From: JACKAN01 sp964502735
GTDB lineage: Bacteria > Bdellovibrionota > Bdellovibrionia > Bdellovibrionales > UBA1609
Assembly: GCA_964502735.1 (NCBI GenBank)
Contig: CAZCYD010000002.1
Span: 62,001 to 126,000 of the forward strand
Direction: 5' to 3'
Length of the DNA stretch: 64,000 nt
The notes beneath the pieces are model-generated. The model ran no database searches. It was not told the origin of the DNA and saw only the letters and a list, made by a program, of their open reading frames with translations. Positions 42,549 through 52,435 of the stretch are shown here, one piece after another. How positions within the stretch are numbered: position 1 is the stretch's first letter; every line of letters begins with the position of its first letter. A program made the position numbers and the translations under genes.

Positions 42549-44555
42549 ATGAAGACATTTTTTGTCACTTTGACATTCGTTACTTTGATTAGCAATGTTT
42601 TAAATACAGTTCATGCTGGAGAGAGGAATCCTTTTTCTAAAAATCGAGGGGTATTACAGTGGTTTTATGATCAAATATGATTTGATTCTCCAAAATCAAG
42701 AAAGCAATCCTGCCAGAACTTATTAACTCTTTTATCTAGGGAAAATACGGAAGATATACCATTTGATTCTGGGGGAAAGGGGCTCTCTGATGCATTGAGA
42801 GACATTCGACTACTAATTTTAACCACTCCAGAAAGTCTATTTAATGAAGCCTGGGGGCCCATTAATAAAAAACATTTTAAAACTATTATACAAAAAATTG
42901 AGTTTGGCGAAATTGAAGCTACAGAATTGCAAAAAAATAGACTGTACGCATTTAATGAACTGTTAGATTCTAAAGCCAACAGTGCATTTTGGTCTAACGA
43001 GAGTAATCCGTGGACTGTTCTTATGTCAAATAATGTAGATCTTCATGGGCCTGGTCACCTCAACAATATTGGTGGCGTCATAGGAGGGACAGACACCTAT
43101 GCTCTTAAAGAGTTAGAAAGAGATCTTGTGGCTTCGGCTCTAAATAAACAGCCTTATAGAGTAACAAGAGGCACATGGTACCAACGTCTAAATCATCCTT
43201 ATTTCAAGGTTAAAAAAATTATTCAATATTTTGATCAAATTCGTCTTGGCTTCGAATACATTGATGCCTTATTGATAATTCTTCGACATTACGGTGCGGA
43301 ATTTCGTGAACTAAAGACACTCCCTGAAGAATTAGCTGTTCTTCAGAAAATTCAGAGTGAAGTGTTGGAATTAAGAAAAAAAATTCGCCAAGAAACAACT
43401 GAAATACTTGGAGGTCAGGATATCTTTACCGGGGGCTGGCATCAGCATGAAGGTTTAGATATTTATAAGATTGCAAAGCAAATTGATATTAAAAAAGCTC
43501 TTCAGGGTACTCAGCGTACAGATTTTATGGTTCAAGCAGAAACTATGGTGGAGCACCTGATTCAGCTTCGAGATCGGATACGGTTAAGAAGTGGACTCAC
43601 TCCCAAACCTTTGGGTGATTATTTGCCGGAGACACTCCGAATTCTTCATCATGCGCATAGGGCAAGTTCGACCATTTTAGTTGAGCAGCGCATGGATCTC
43701 ATGAAAGAGAAGGTTAAAGGTCTTAAAGTAAGAGTGACTTATGACTACACTGAAACGACTGTTGTTACGAGAACGGATGCCAATGGGAAAACACATTTAA
43801 CAACGAAAACAGAGGTCAAAAGCGATACAGATGCAGTAGAACTAAGTTATCATGACGTTTTAGTTGATCGTTTGGACAGATTTTCGAGAGGGCGTACTTT
43901 TAGTAGTCAACGTTCGTTCTCTTCAACTATCACTAAGGTTGAAGGTAAAGAAAGGGTTTTAAATGACAGTTTGAAGGCATTTGGATTAGAGAGACAATTA
44001 AATAAAACCGAAGAGATTAGTCAGCTGTATAGGGAGCTCCTACAGGAACACTCCAGAATTCTTTTGGAAAATGACAGTCAAAGAGTCCAAAACCAATTAT
44101 TACAGATAAATGAAGAACTTGAAGAGTTAAAAAATCTTTTCGCGCAAATTAGGGACCAAAAAGCTATTTCAACAAGTGCAAATGCTGAACATATAATTCT
44201 TTCTCAGTGGGAGCATGATGATCCCAAGCACTTTAAAAAAAGAATGCAAGCCCTCGAAGAAGCGCAAAATGAATTGTATTTACTTGTCGATGTTTATCAA
44301 CAACAACTTAGGAAAAAAGATCCGCAATTAGTTATTCAAGCTGCCCGATTGGATCATACTCAAGCCATGAGCCGAATGCGCTTTAATGCAGGAACCTATT
44401 ATATGGCAAGAGGTGGGCTAGTTGGAGGAGCTGGATATTCATTTTATAGTTTTTATGATGAAATTGAAAATCAAGCAGCTCGAGTGAACTCCTATATGGT
44501 TGATAGTGGCATTGATTTCCAGGCGATGTTTAATGCAATAATGAGTTTATTTTAG
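42549..44555 (+). pseudogene. Long secreted helical protein gene interrupted by an in-frame TGA
   Basis: ATG 42549 has GGAG upstream and encodes a clear signal peptide (MKTFFVTLTFVTLISNVLNT, then VHA). The frame continues to a TGA at 42678-42680 (codon 44), then stays open to 44555. The part after the stop (starting about FDSPKSRK) continues without shift for over 600 residues, so the upstream and downstream parts belong together. The body is helical, with coiled-coil-like stretches (LLQINEELEELKNLFAQI). Either the gene is broken, or translation resumes at TTG 42795 without its signal, or the stop is read through. The family is unknown. Confidence 0.7.
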
Positions 44556-44654
44556 ATTTAATATTCTAAAACTTTCATTTACTTTCTACCCAATACTTTT
44601 GTCAGATAGGGGCTGCGAGTTTAAAAAGGTCGGCATATGCTTGAATATTTTTAG

Positions 44655-46055
44655 TCATTCAGATGATAAGGCCTTTTCTCTGAACCTGACTTCTTCAAGC
44701 TCTTTTTCAGCTAAATAGAGAACTTTGTTTAGCCCTACACCTGTTGTGAGGTTCCACGGTAACCACTGCAAAAAGGAATTAAATTTTGCAAAAGACTGAT
44801 GAAGATAGGTGTCATTTATTTTTGTCCACTCTAGGGTGTCTGTAATTGCAAACTCTAGAAAATCTGATGTTTTGAGAGGTTTTATGGAGTTTCCCATTAT
44901 TTGGTAAAAACCATCATCGTAGACACCACTTTCGACATCCCTTTTAAAGCGAGCGAATAACTTATTTATTTGAGGGCTTTCATTTAAGTAAAGGTAAAGG
45001 TTGTGAGAGGCTTCTGGAATAAATAGGACTTTAATTTTTCCACCTTGTGAGATTCGTGATTTTATCATTTCATAGGTCATCAGTCTGGGTATGATTCCCT
45101 CATGCTGCCCAGGAACTACCAGCAGAACCTCGGTTTCAGTTGAGACGCCGATAATTTCTTGTGTACCATCGAAATCTGTAAGCCCAATTGTTAAGGATGT
45201 GGCTGCGTCAAGGCGCCATTCTTCACTGCGGCTGTGAATAATGCCAGCTAAGGAATCTTTAATGTCTCCAGCTATCATGTGACCAAGGATTTCTTTTGAG
45301 CTTTGGTTTAAATACAGGCGTTGGCTCAGGTCAGGGTATAAAAAGCGAAACCAAGTCATGACGCCGGGATCAAAAAGCGTAAGCATTTTAGGTTGTTGCT
45401 CCATTTTTTTAGAAATGGCATTAGCAATTTTTCCCCCGTAAGATTTTCCGAAAACCTCTAAACGGAGACTTCCCTTTTCGATGTCGCTTTTTAGATTCCA
45501 TGAACGAAGCGTTTGATCGATAACTTCAGCAGCTAATTGGATATTGTCCTCAATTGGAATTGCAGCGATTTGTCCTAAAGTGCTCTCGCCAAAATTGTGT
45601 TTGTTGTGCAGATAGGTTTTGCCTTGACCCAAGAGCTCGACAGAAACAACTGTGGTATTGGGATCCTTAAGTATTGGTGTTAAAAAGCCATTGATTGTTT
45701 TGGCGTAGGAGTCAATCCTTTCGAGGTCTGTCATCAAGCCGCCAAAGATGTAGAGGATTCGCTGGGGTTTTCTAAGGCTTGTTTGCGGGTTTAATCCATA
45801 AATCTTAAACCGAATTTTTACGTTTTTTTCAGGATAGAAATTTTCTAAAGTTATCCACTTGGCAGAATTAGGTGGAGATTTTTTGCCAAGAACTGAAGTT
45901 TTTAGGGCTTCGCTACATTTGTTAATAATTTTTTTTATGGTCTGTGGCATTGGCGGTGGAGCTGCATGAGAATGAGTCAATCCTGTCAATCCCACAAGAG
46001 AGTAAAAAAATATAAATAGCAAAGCAAACCTAAGGCTTAGTTTTGTATGAAACAA
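44655..46055 (-). CDS. Secreted alpha/beta-hydrolase-like protein
   Basis: 466 residues with a signal peptide (LALLFIFFYSLVGLTGLTHSHA-type run: RFALLFIFFYSLVGLTG). The nucleophile elbow GKSYGG (GxSxG) follows LRLEVF. An upstream LLGQGKT loop, a later TDFDGT (possible acid) and ASHNLYLY (possible catalytic His) complete a hydrolase layout. Substrate unknown. It is preceded 95 bp upstream by the end of the FadL-like gene on the same strand. Confidence 0.75.
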   Translation of the reverse strand: MFHTKLSLRFALLFIFFYSLVGLTGLTHSHAAPPPMPQTIKKIINKCSEALKTSVLGKKSPPNSAKWITLENFYPEKNVKIRFKIYGLNPQTSLRKPQRILYIFGGLMTDLERIDSYAKTINGFLTPILKDPNTTVVSVELLGQGKTYLHNKHNFGESTLGQIAAIPIEDNIQLAAEVIDQTLRSWNLKSDIEKGSLRLEVFGKSYGGKIANAISKKMEQQPKMLTLFDPGVMTWFRFLYPDLSQRLYLNQSSKEILGHMIAGDIKDSLAGIIHSRSEEWRLDAATSLTIGLTDFDGTQEIIGVSTETEVLLVVPGQHEGIIPRLMTYEMIKSRISQGGKIKVLFIPEASHNLYLYLNESPQINKLFARFKRDVESGVYDDGFYQIMGNSIKPLKTSDFLEFAITDTLEWTKINDTYLHQSFAKFNSFLQWLPWNLTTGVGLNKVLYLAEKELEEVRFREKALSSE

Positions 46056-46150
46056 TGCTATAATCCCCTTTAGCCGACTTTATGGCTTTTTTTTTGTTTG
46101 ATGTCATTTGGTAAATTTACAAAAATTTGTTAATAACGTGAGAAGTTTGT

Positions 46151-47242
46151 TTATTTGAGATCAACTAGGCTGATACCAATCGATTGTGAGTAGTTGGTAA
46201 AATTTTTAGCCTGATCGTAGGCGGAACTCAAACGTAGGGGGCCCATTCTTAGTTCCACACCCATAGTGAAGTGGAGTCTTGGCTCTGTGTAGTTGAGTCT
46301 GGAGGGCTCTTGGTAGCCTCCTCCTCTCCAGATAAATTCAATATTCTTCTTGTTGAGAACAAAAAACTCAAATCCACCGTGCCAAATGATGTGATTCTTA
46401 TGTAAGAGCTCCTGTGAGGAGTTATTTATGTCGCTACCAATTAAAAACACGTTTTGTTGTTTAGAGTAGTGGTCAATATCTCCAACAAGGATTAGGTTTT
46501 GGTTCAACTTGAAAGAAAAGCCCATGCTTAATTTGTCTGCAATAGACATGTTTTGAAACCAGCTTCCAAATTCATTTTGGATTTCTGCATTTAAGTTAGA
46601 ATTAATTTTGTATTCACGCCCAGCTCGGTAGGTAATGCCAAACTTCCATCGATTATCCGGCCTAAATAATACACCGAAGGTTGTGGACAGCTGGCTATCA
46701 GAATCTTCTAAAAGGGGTAAAGCTGCGGATGAGGCCCCCATTGTGGCGGTTTCACTGTGCAGAGTGAAACCCAAGGAAAGGTTTTTCCACATTAAAAATG
46801 ACAAGCTAACATCTAGGCTCTCAATTTTTGCTGAATACTTTGTAGCTCCACCAGGAAGTGAATGATGCAGTTGAAAAGGGGTTGTGTATCCTAGCCCCAA
46901 ACCTAATCTGCCAAAGTTAATTCCGGCTGTGACATAGTTGAATATGTAGGGGATTCCATCTGGATTCCCATCAAAATTTATGTCTCCTTCTCTATTAATG
47001 ACCCGATTGGTGGAACTTTGCATATCAAAGCTCCATCGCGACATTGAAACTCCTGCTGGATTTAATAAAACAGCACTGGCATCATCGGCTAGGCCCACAA
47101 AGGCCCCTCCCATGCCTAGGAGTCTTGTAGACCCTGTGGTGTGGAGCCCATAAACTCCGTAGGAGGGGGAACTGGCAAAGGAAGTTGTAGTGAAAAGCCA
47201 CAAGGCCAGAAAAGTTAAGGTTTTTACAAGATGTGATGACAT
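46151..47242 (-). CDS. FadL/OmpP1-like outer-membrane beta-barrel protein
   Basis: 363 residues. The signal peptide is LTFLALWLFTTTSFASS. The N-terminal plug-like motif GSTRLLGMGGAFVGLADDASAVLLNPAGVS is typical of the FadL/OmpP1/PorV-UPF0164 group. Repeated amphipathic strands follow (FGRLGLGLGYTTPF, LSFLMWKNLSLGFTLHS, KFGITYRAGREY, MGVELRMGPLRLSSAY). It probably moves hydrophobic compounds or anchors surface proteins. It is divergent from the small barrel at 47272, 29 bp apart. Confidence 0.85.
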   Translation of the reverse strand: MSSHLVKTLTFLALWLFTTTSFASSPSYGVYGLHTTGSTRLLGMGGAFVGLADDASAVLLNPAGVSMSRWSFDMQSSTNRVINREGDINFDGNPDGIPYIFNYVTAGINFGRLGLGLGYTTPFQLHHSLPGGATKYSAKIESLDVSLSFLMWKNLSLGFTLHSETATMGASSAALPLLEDSDSQLSTTFGVLFRPDNRWKFGITYRAGREYKINSNLNAEIQNEFGSWFQNMSIADKLSMGFSFKLNQNLILVGDIDHYSKQQNVFLIGSDINNSSQELLHKNHIIWHGGFEFFVLNKKNIEFIWRGGGYQEPSRLNYTEPRLHFTMGVELRMGPLRLSSAYDQAKNFTNYSQSIGISLVDLK

Positions 47243-47271
47243 AATTACTACGCAGTCAAATAATAGGATTC

Positions 47272-47817
47272 ATGAAGAATTTTATATTTATATTAGGTTT
47301 TTGGCTCTTTAATTCTGAGACAAGCTTGGCCAACGTCCAACTCTCTGTCGAGCCTTATATTGGCTATAGTAAAATGAGTATAAAACAAGATAACTTTTCC
47401 GACAGCCAAATGGCTTCAGTTTTAGGCGGAAAGGGTGGCTTTTCTTTAGGTAAATGGGCTTTCTATCTAGACTTTCATTTTGGTGGCCCTTATTTGTTTG
47501 AAGATAACAATAATGACTACACTCACTACATGTGGGGTGCTGGAGTTAATTATTCATGGAAAAAAATTAGAACCTATGCAGGGTATTATTTTAGAAATAC
47601 ATTAGAAGATGTCGAAAGAAATATCAAATACACTGGGAGTGGGATAAAAGTATCTTTTGGACTAACCTTTGAGTCAAGGCTATCTATTAATTTGGAGTTT
47701 ATTAAACAAACCTTTAATCAGCTCGATGCCAGCCAATTGAATACGAGCACTGCAAACCTCTTTGAATTAGAGTCTACGGTTGCATTTTTTACTATTAGTG
47801 CCCCCATATCTCGTTAA
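47272..47817 (+). CDS. Small outer-membrane beta-barrel protein
   Basis: 181 residues. Signal peptide (FIFILGFWLFNSETSLA), then alternating strands: VQLSVEPYIGYSKMSIK, WAFYLDFHFGGPYLF, YMWGAGVNYSWKKIRTYAGYYFRNTL, IKVSFGLTFESRLSINLEFI and VAFFTISAPISR. The size fits an 8-strand barrel. The promoter region (29 bp) is shared with the FadL-like gene. Function unknown. Confidence 0.7.
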   Translation: MKNFIFILGFWLFNSETSLANVQLSVEPYIGYSKMSIKQDNFSDSQMASVLGGKGGFSLGKWAFYLDFHFGGPYLFEDNNNDYTHYMWGAGVNYSWKKIRTYAGYYFRNTLEDVERNIKYTGSGIKVSFGLTFESRLSINLEFIKQTFNQLDASQLNTSTANLFELESTVAFFTISAPISR

Positions 47818-47845
47818 ATGAGAATATCAATTTTTGGAATTCACA

Positions 47846-49252
47846 TTATTTTTTAATTCTAAAACTATCTTTAAAGAAAGGTTTGGAAGATTTTGGTCCT
47901 AAAGATTGAACGTTCACGCTCCAGTTGTTTTCACTGTCAATGCTGCTTTCAACAAATAAAAAGTTATAATCTTTAATGGCATGGATTCTTCTTGGATTTT
48001 CAAAAAATTCATCTTGTTCTTCATTGGCTCTAAAGATAAATGCGTGCATGGGGCTTGAAGTGAATTCATAAGTTTCGTAACCCAAGAGTTCAGATTCTAA
48101 TTTTAGGACTTCAGAAAAGTGAATATCTCCTGATAGAAAGGCCACGGGAGAAGGTGACGCCTTCAAATCGTTAACAAACTTTTTATGGTTTTTTTCGTAG
48201 TCGTTCATGAATGATTCGTTGATCTGACGACCATCTTTTAGTTTAAAAGGAGGAGAAAAGAATTGTCCACCACTGGCTACCCATGTTGGCATCGGGCTTT
48301 CATTTAGCTTTGAAATCGCCCAGGTGTGCTGCTCCTTTCCAAAAAATCCGAAAGCATCTTTTGATGCACGATTTGATCCACGAACTAGAGGCTCCCGAAA
48401 AAATCGGTTGTCAAGAAAAAGGAAGCGCTGGCCAAAGCCCCGGAACTGAAAATAGATATTATCTTTGTGAAATTCTACAACACTTTTGATAGATGGAGAT
48501 CCGTAAAAAGCCATAAAGGCATTTTTAGCATGCCATTTACTGCTAAAGTTTTTATCCGAGTTATTTAATCCGTAGTCGTGGTCATCCCATGTCGCAAGCA
48601 CAGGAACTAATTTTCTTTGATTGTAAAGAGGCACAGTGCGAATTGTTGAAACGTATCTTAACCATATATCTTGGGCAGTTACTTTTTTGGGGTTTATAAA
48701 ATCTAAATTGTCCACATATACGTTATCTCCTAAGAGCAGAATGAGGTCAGGATTAAGTTTGTTAACTTGCTGCCAAATTTTATTTCTAACGTGTCCAAAG
48801 TTGTGATGATCTGACATGCAGGAAGCCACTACAAATTGTAGGTTTCTGCGATCGAGGTTAAATGTAGAAAACTGTCGAGTTTCCACAACTCTTTTGTAGC
48901 GTTCATCGTGGATGATCAGATTGTACATTATATGAGGGTTGAGGTCTGAAATATGAAGTTTATCGACGATCCAGTGCTGCGAAGGATCAAGTCGTACAGT
49001 CTTATAAACAGTGACCTCTCCGACGAGTTCTCCTTGAGATTCCACTTGGTATTTATACTGAGCGTGCCTACCTCTAAGGATATTAATATAAGTTTCAGTT
49101 TCGCTTGTTCCAACTTGAATGACTGATACGGCACCGGTTTTGGGATTAATGTCAGGCAGCGTTTTATTCGATTTTGAAGTGCAAGCCACATTACTTATCG
49201 TTAGAGAACTTAAAAGTGGGGTCAGAAGTAGAATGAATATAAGCTTTTTCAT
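47846..49252 (-). CDS. PhoD-like phosphatase/phosphodiesterase, lipoprotein
   Basis: 468 residues. The lipobox (SLTISNVACTS) suggests envelope anchoring. An N-terminal Ig-like or fibronectin-like domain precedes a metallophosphatase domain: LQFVVASCMSDHHN, LLLLGDNVYVDN, ATWDDHDYGLNNSDKN and VAFLSGDIHFSE are the PhoD metal-binding and catalytic motifs. It probably releases phosphate from organic phosphates or teichoic-like polymers. It is divergent from the second rhomboid; the spacer holds a repeat hairpin. Confidence 0.9.
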   Translation of the reverse strand: MKKLIFILLLTPLLSSLTISNVACTSKSNKTLPDINPKTGAVSVIQVGTSETETYINILRGRHAQYKYQVESQGELVGEVTVYKTVRLDPSQHWIVDKLHISDLNPHIMYNLIIHDERYKRVVETRQFSTFNLDRRNLQFVVASCMSDHHNFGHVRNKIWQQVNKLNPDLILLLGDNVYVDNLDFINPKKVTAQDIWLRYVSTIRTVPLYNQRKLVPVLATWDDHDYGLNNSDKNFSSKWHAKNAFMAFYGSPSIKSVVEFHKDNIYFQFRGFGQRFLFLDNRFFREPLVRGSNRASKDAFGFFGKEQHTWAISKLNESPMPTWVASGGQFFSPPFKLKDGRQINESFMNDYEKNHKKFVNDLKASPSPVAFLSGDIHFSEVLKLESELLGYETYEFTSSPMHAFIFRANEEQDEFFENPRRIHAIKDYNFLFVESSIDSENNWSVNVQSLGPKSSKPFFKDSFRIKK

Positions 49253-49330
49253 AATGGACTCTCTTTTGTTAAATCGAAATATAATTTATAGCGAAAGTCT
49301 AAGTTTTTGTCCAATTTTGGGGTTAGATGT

Positions 49331-49375
49331 TATTACCCAAATCTTGACGCATTTTATACGCAGATTTGGGTAATA
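49331..49375. repeat. Intergenic hairpin with the dispersed motif
   Basis: A perfect 14-bp inverted repeat, TATTACCCAAATCT at 49331-49344 and AGATTTGGGTAATA at 49362-49375, with a 17-nt spacer (TGACGCATTTTATACGC). The right half and the following tacaata...aataag resemble 52652-52700. Confidence 0.8.
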
Positions 49376-49458
49376 CAATAGGATAAATAAGGTGAGAAAA
49401 TCTTAAACATAACTTTTTTGGCTAAATTTTTATAAATTATTGTGTATAGTTGTTAAAG

Positions 49459-50100
49459 ATGTATCAGATTCGAAGACATAAAAGACCCTTTGCCATACCC
49501 CTGTTAATTGCCATCAATATCGCTGTTTATTTAACGTGGAGATTGGGCTGGCTTCCACAGGATTTTATGAGTCAAAACTTTCTAATCAGCTGGTCGGCTC
49601 TTGAGTCGGGTAGATATTGGGTGCTTTTAACGCCTGCGTTTTCTCACATTTATTTATTCCACATTTTTATTAACATGTATGTATTAAAAAGTTTCGGTGG
49701 CTTTATGGAAGTTTTTATGGGAAGGCGTCGAATACTCTTGTTTTATATATTTGCTGGAATAATAGGAAACCTCCTCCACGCTGTCACTTCTTACTTTTTG
49801 TTAGACAAGCCTGAATTACCAGCCTTGGGGGCCTCAGGTTCAGTTGCAGGAATTATTTTATTGTTCTCTCTGCTTTTTCCTAAAGAAAAAATATTGTTTT
49901 TTGGCATTCTGCCCATGCCTGCTATTTTTGGAGCTTTAGCCTTTGTCGGGTTTGATCTTTGGGGGCTTTATACTCAATCTCAAGGAGGAGGCCTGCCAAT
50001 TGGGCATGGTGCGCATCTAGGGGGAGCTTTTGCCGGAGTCATTTATTTTTTATGGCTGAGATGGAAGTCCTTAAAAGGGCTAAATACGGGTAGGATTTGA
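49459..50100 (+). CDS. Rhomboid-family intramembrane serine protease (second copy)
   Basis: 214 residues from ATG 49459 (TTG 49450 also possible; no clear ribosome-binding site). About six transmembrane helices. Catalytic Ser in LGASGSVAGI and His in GAHLGGAFAGVIYF; loop-1 motif FGGFMEVFMGRRRILLFY and HIFINMYVLKSFG. It is more compact than the rhomboid at 17807 and has no long tail. The next gene overlaps by 1 bp. Confidence 0.92.
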   Translation: MYQIRRHKRPFAIPLLIAINIAVYLTWRLGWLPQDFMSQNFLISWSALESGRYWVLLTPAFSHIYLFHIFINMYVLKSFGGFMEVFMGRRRILLFYIFAGIIGNLLHAVTSYFLLDKPELPALGASGSVAGIILLFSLLFPKEKILFFGILPMPAIFGALAFVGFDLWGLYTQSQGGGLPIGHGAHLGGAFAGVIYFLWLRWKSLKGLNTGRI

Positions 50101-50597
50101 TGCTTGAAAAAGAACTTCAAAGATTTTTACATGGGTTTAGATTACAAAAAAGAATATTTATTTTTTTTGTACTTTTGGGAGCAAGTGTCGTATTTGGGTT
50201 GTTGTTTTATGGAGGGCTTCCTGATGGATGGGTGCGATCTTGGATATTGGTTCCAGCTTTATTGTTTACAATGATTAGTGCCCTGGCATTGGTTAGAGCC
50301 ATAAAAAAAATAAATTTTTACGAGTCAGTTTTTAAATCCTCACAAATTAAAAGTGGAATCGTGACCTTGGTTCAATCGGCGAATATAAAAGAGGGTGAAG
50401 ATTTGATAGCTGATCTTGAATTAGAGAGAGAAAGGTGGGAGATCCATCTTTATCCACCTGTGTTTAATGTTATCAATATGCGTGGACAGTCTCAAAGTGT
50501 CGATGTTTTATTGGACAACGAAAAAAAACCAACAATTTTGGTAACTCGATCCGGCTGTTTTTTTGCTAACTCTTCAAGGCTAACCTTGCGAAAATAA
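50100..50597 (+). CDS. Two-helix membrane protein of unknown function
   Basis: 165 residues from ATG 50100 (TGATG overlap with the rhomboid). Two transmembrane helices (FIFFVLLGASVVFGLLFYGG and WILVPALLFTMISALALVRA) are followed by a soluble domain of about 95 residues (GIVTLVQSANIKEGEDLIADLELERERWEIHLYPP ... ILVTRSGCFFANSS). It is probably expressed with the rhomboid. No family recognised. Confidence 0.7.
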   Translation: MLEKELQRFLHGFRLQKRIFIFFVLLGASVVFGLLFYGGLPDGWVRSWILVPALLFTMISALALVRAIKKINFYESVFKSSQIKSGIVTLVQSANIKEGEDLIADLELERERWEIHLYPPVFNVINMRGQSQSVDVLLDNEKKPTILVTRSGCFFANSSRLTLRK

Positions 50598-50611
50598 TTT
50601 TTTATAGAGTC

Positions 50612-52435
50612 TTATAGACCTTCCAGACTTTTTTCGTACTCTAGAGAGATTTCTTCATAGAGCTTTAACAGTTTATCAAGTTTATCGTAATGAGCTTCTT
50701 GTTTAAGTTGTAATTGGCCAATAGATTTGTAGGTCTCTTGTATCTGGTTTTTTCCGGAGGGGTTTTCAATTTCTATCATAACTTCATCTTGCAAGATTTT
50801 GAGTCGTATATCGGTTTCTTCAATAAGTTTTTCTAGGTCCTCCATTTCACACTTGAGGGGAGAGAGTTCTCGGGACCTTTTTTGGATCAGCTCGGCTCTT
50901 TGTCTTTTGGTGTCTTTACGTTCAGTCTTATTTTTTTGTTGAGATCGAGAGGGGGATTCCTCCCAGCCAAATTCTTCAAGAAATTCTTGATAACTTCCAT
51001 TGTACACTTCACAGCCACTTTGTCGGAAAACAATCAGTTTAGTGGCCACTCGCTTAAGTAAGGCTTCATTATGAGTGACGACAAGTACGGCCCCTGGGAA
51101 AGCATCAATCTCTTCAGTTAAAACCTCTATAGCTTCCATATCAAGGTGGTTTGTCGGCTCATCTAACATCAATATGTTGCTGGGCTGAGCTAAAACTTTT
51201 CCCAACAAAACTCGACTTTGTTCTCCTCCTGATAAAACAGAAATTCTTTTCTTAGCATCATCCCCAGAGAACATCATGGCACCACAAATACCCCGTATCT
51301 CAGAGGTTCCGAGTTCAATGTTTGCACTTGAGATTTCTTCTTCTACAGTGGCACTTGGAAGTAAGTCTTTTTTGTGAGTTTGTTGATAATAGCCTATTTT
51401 TGTTGTGGGATGAAAGTTAAATCCACCTTCTAAAGGAGGGTATTTGCTGGCTAAAACATTTAGCAGGGTTGTTTTCCCTTTGCCATTTTTTCCTATTATG
51501 GCTATGCGGTCAGTTGATTTCACTTCAAAACTCAAATTTGAGAATAAAGGAGTCTTGTCAAATCCAAATGTCAAGTTGTTAACTTCTAGTTGGCGTTTGG
51601 CAGGAGTTTCTGAGTAATTAAAGCGGAAGCCCATGATCTGTTCACTGTCGAGCTGTTGAAGGATGGACATTTTTTCAATTTTTTTAGCTACAGATTGTGC
51701 CTGAGTGGCTTTATTGGCTTTTGCACGAAAGCGCTCGACAAATCTTTGCATATTTTCAATTTTTCTTTCTTGGTTCACTCGAGTCTTTTCGTAGATTTCT
51801 TCGTCAATTTGAAGTTGAGTGTAGTATTTGTCTGTCGAACCTTCGATTTTCCTCAATCTTTTTCTGTGAAGCCCCATAGTGTGTGTCGTCACACTATCCA
51901 TAAAGTCTCTGTCGTGGGTAATGATTATGACTTCTCCAGGAAAATTGTTTAGGAATTTTTTCATCCATTGCAAACTTAAAATATCAAGATAGTTAGTGGG
52001 TTCATCCAATAGCAACAAGTCGGGCTCTTGAAGTAGACATTTTGTCAGATTGATTCGCAGTTGATAACCCCCGGAAAACACCTTTGGATTTTTGCAAAGA
52101 TCCTCTTGATTGAATCCGAGACCAAATAAAATTTTTTCAGCCAAGTAACTATCGTGTTCACGTCCGGGAGGTAAATATTGTGTACACTCTTCCAGGAGAT
52201 TATTTTGGCTAAAACTGATGTGTTGCTCTAAGTGTCCCAATTTGTATCCAGAAGGCATGGAAATGGCTCCATCATCAGAATCTTCTTTTTTAAGCAAGAT
52301 CTTAAAAAGAGTAGATTTTCCGGATCCATTCCGACCCACAAGCCCCACTCTTTCGCCTTTGGACAGAGAAAAGGTGGCATCTTCAAGTAGTACTTTGTGC
52401 CCATATGATTTTTTTATTCCAGAAGCTTGAATCAT
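50612..52435 (-). CDS. ABC-F family ATPase (ribosome-associated type)
   Basis: 607 residues with two ABC nucleotide-binding domains and no transmembrane segment. Domain 1: GRNGSGKST, LSKGE..., FSGGYQLRINL, LLLDEPTNYLD. Linker: KTRVNQERKIENMQRFVERFRAKANKATQ, the P-site tRNA-interaction motif region of ABC-F proteins. Domain 2: GKNGKGKTTLL, LSGGEQSRVLLGK, LMLDEPTNHLD. A C-terminal coiled coil (ELSPLKCEMEDLEKLIEETDIRLKIL) resembles Uup/YheS-type tails. Role: rescue or tuning of translating ribosomes. Confidence 0.92.
   Translation of the reverse strand: MIQASGIKKSYGHKVLLEDATFSLSKGERVGLVGRNGSGKSTLFKILLKKEDSDDGAISMPSGYKLGHLEQHISFSQNNLLEECTQYLPPGREHDSYLAEKILFGLGFNQEDLCKNPKVFSGGYQLRINLTKCLLQEPDLLLLDEPTNYLDILSLQWMKKFLNNFPGEVIIITHDRDFMDSVTTHTMGLHRKRLRKIEGSTDKYYTQLQIDEEIYEKTRVNQERKIENMQRFVERFRAKANKATQAQSVAKKIEKMSILQQLDSEQIMGFRFNYSETPAKRQLEVNNLTFGFDKTPLFSNLSFEVKSTDRIAIIGKNGKGKTTLLNVLASKYPPLEGGFNFHPTTKIGYYQQTHKKDLLPSATVEEEISSANIELGTSEIRGICGAMMFSGDDAKKRISVLSGGEQSRVLLGKVLAQPSNILMLDEPTNHLDMEAIEVLTEEIDAFPGAVLVVTHNEALLKRVATKLIVFRQSGCEVYNGSYQEFLEEFGWEESPSRSQQKNKTERKDTKRQRAELIQKRSRELSPLKCEMEDLEKLIEETDIRLKILQDEVMIEIENPSGKNQIQETYKSIGQLQLKQEAHYDKLDKLLKLYEEISLEYEKSLEGL

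Noticed and set aside
43001..44555. Phage or toxin-like identity for the long helical protein
   Set aside because: Coiled-coil stretches alone do not support a tail-fibre or toxin call; no domain motif was seen.
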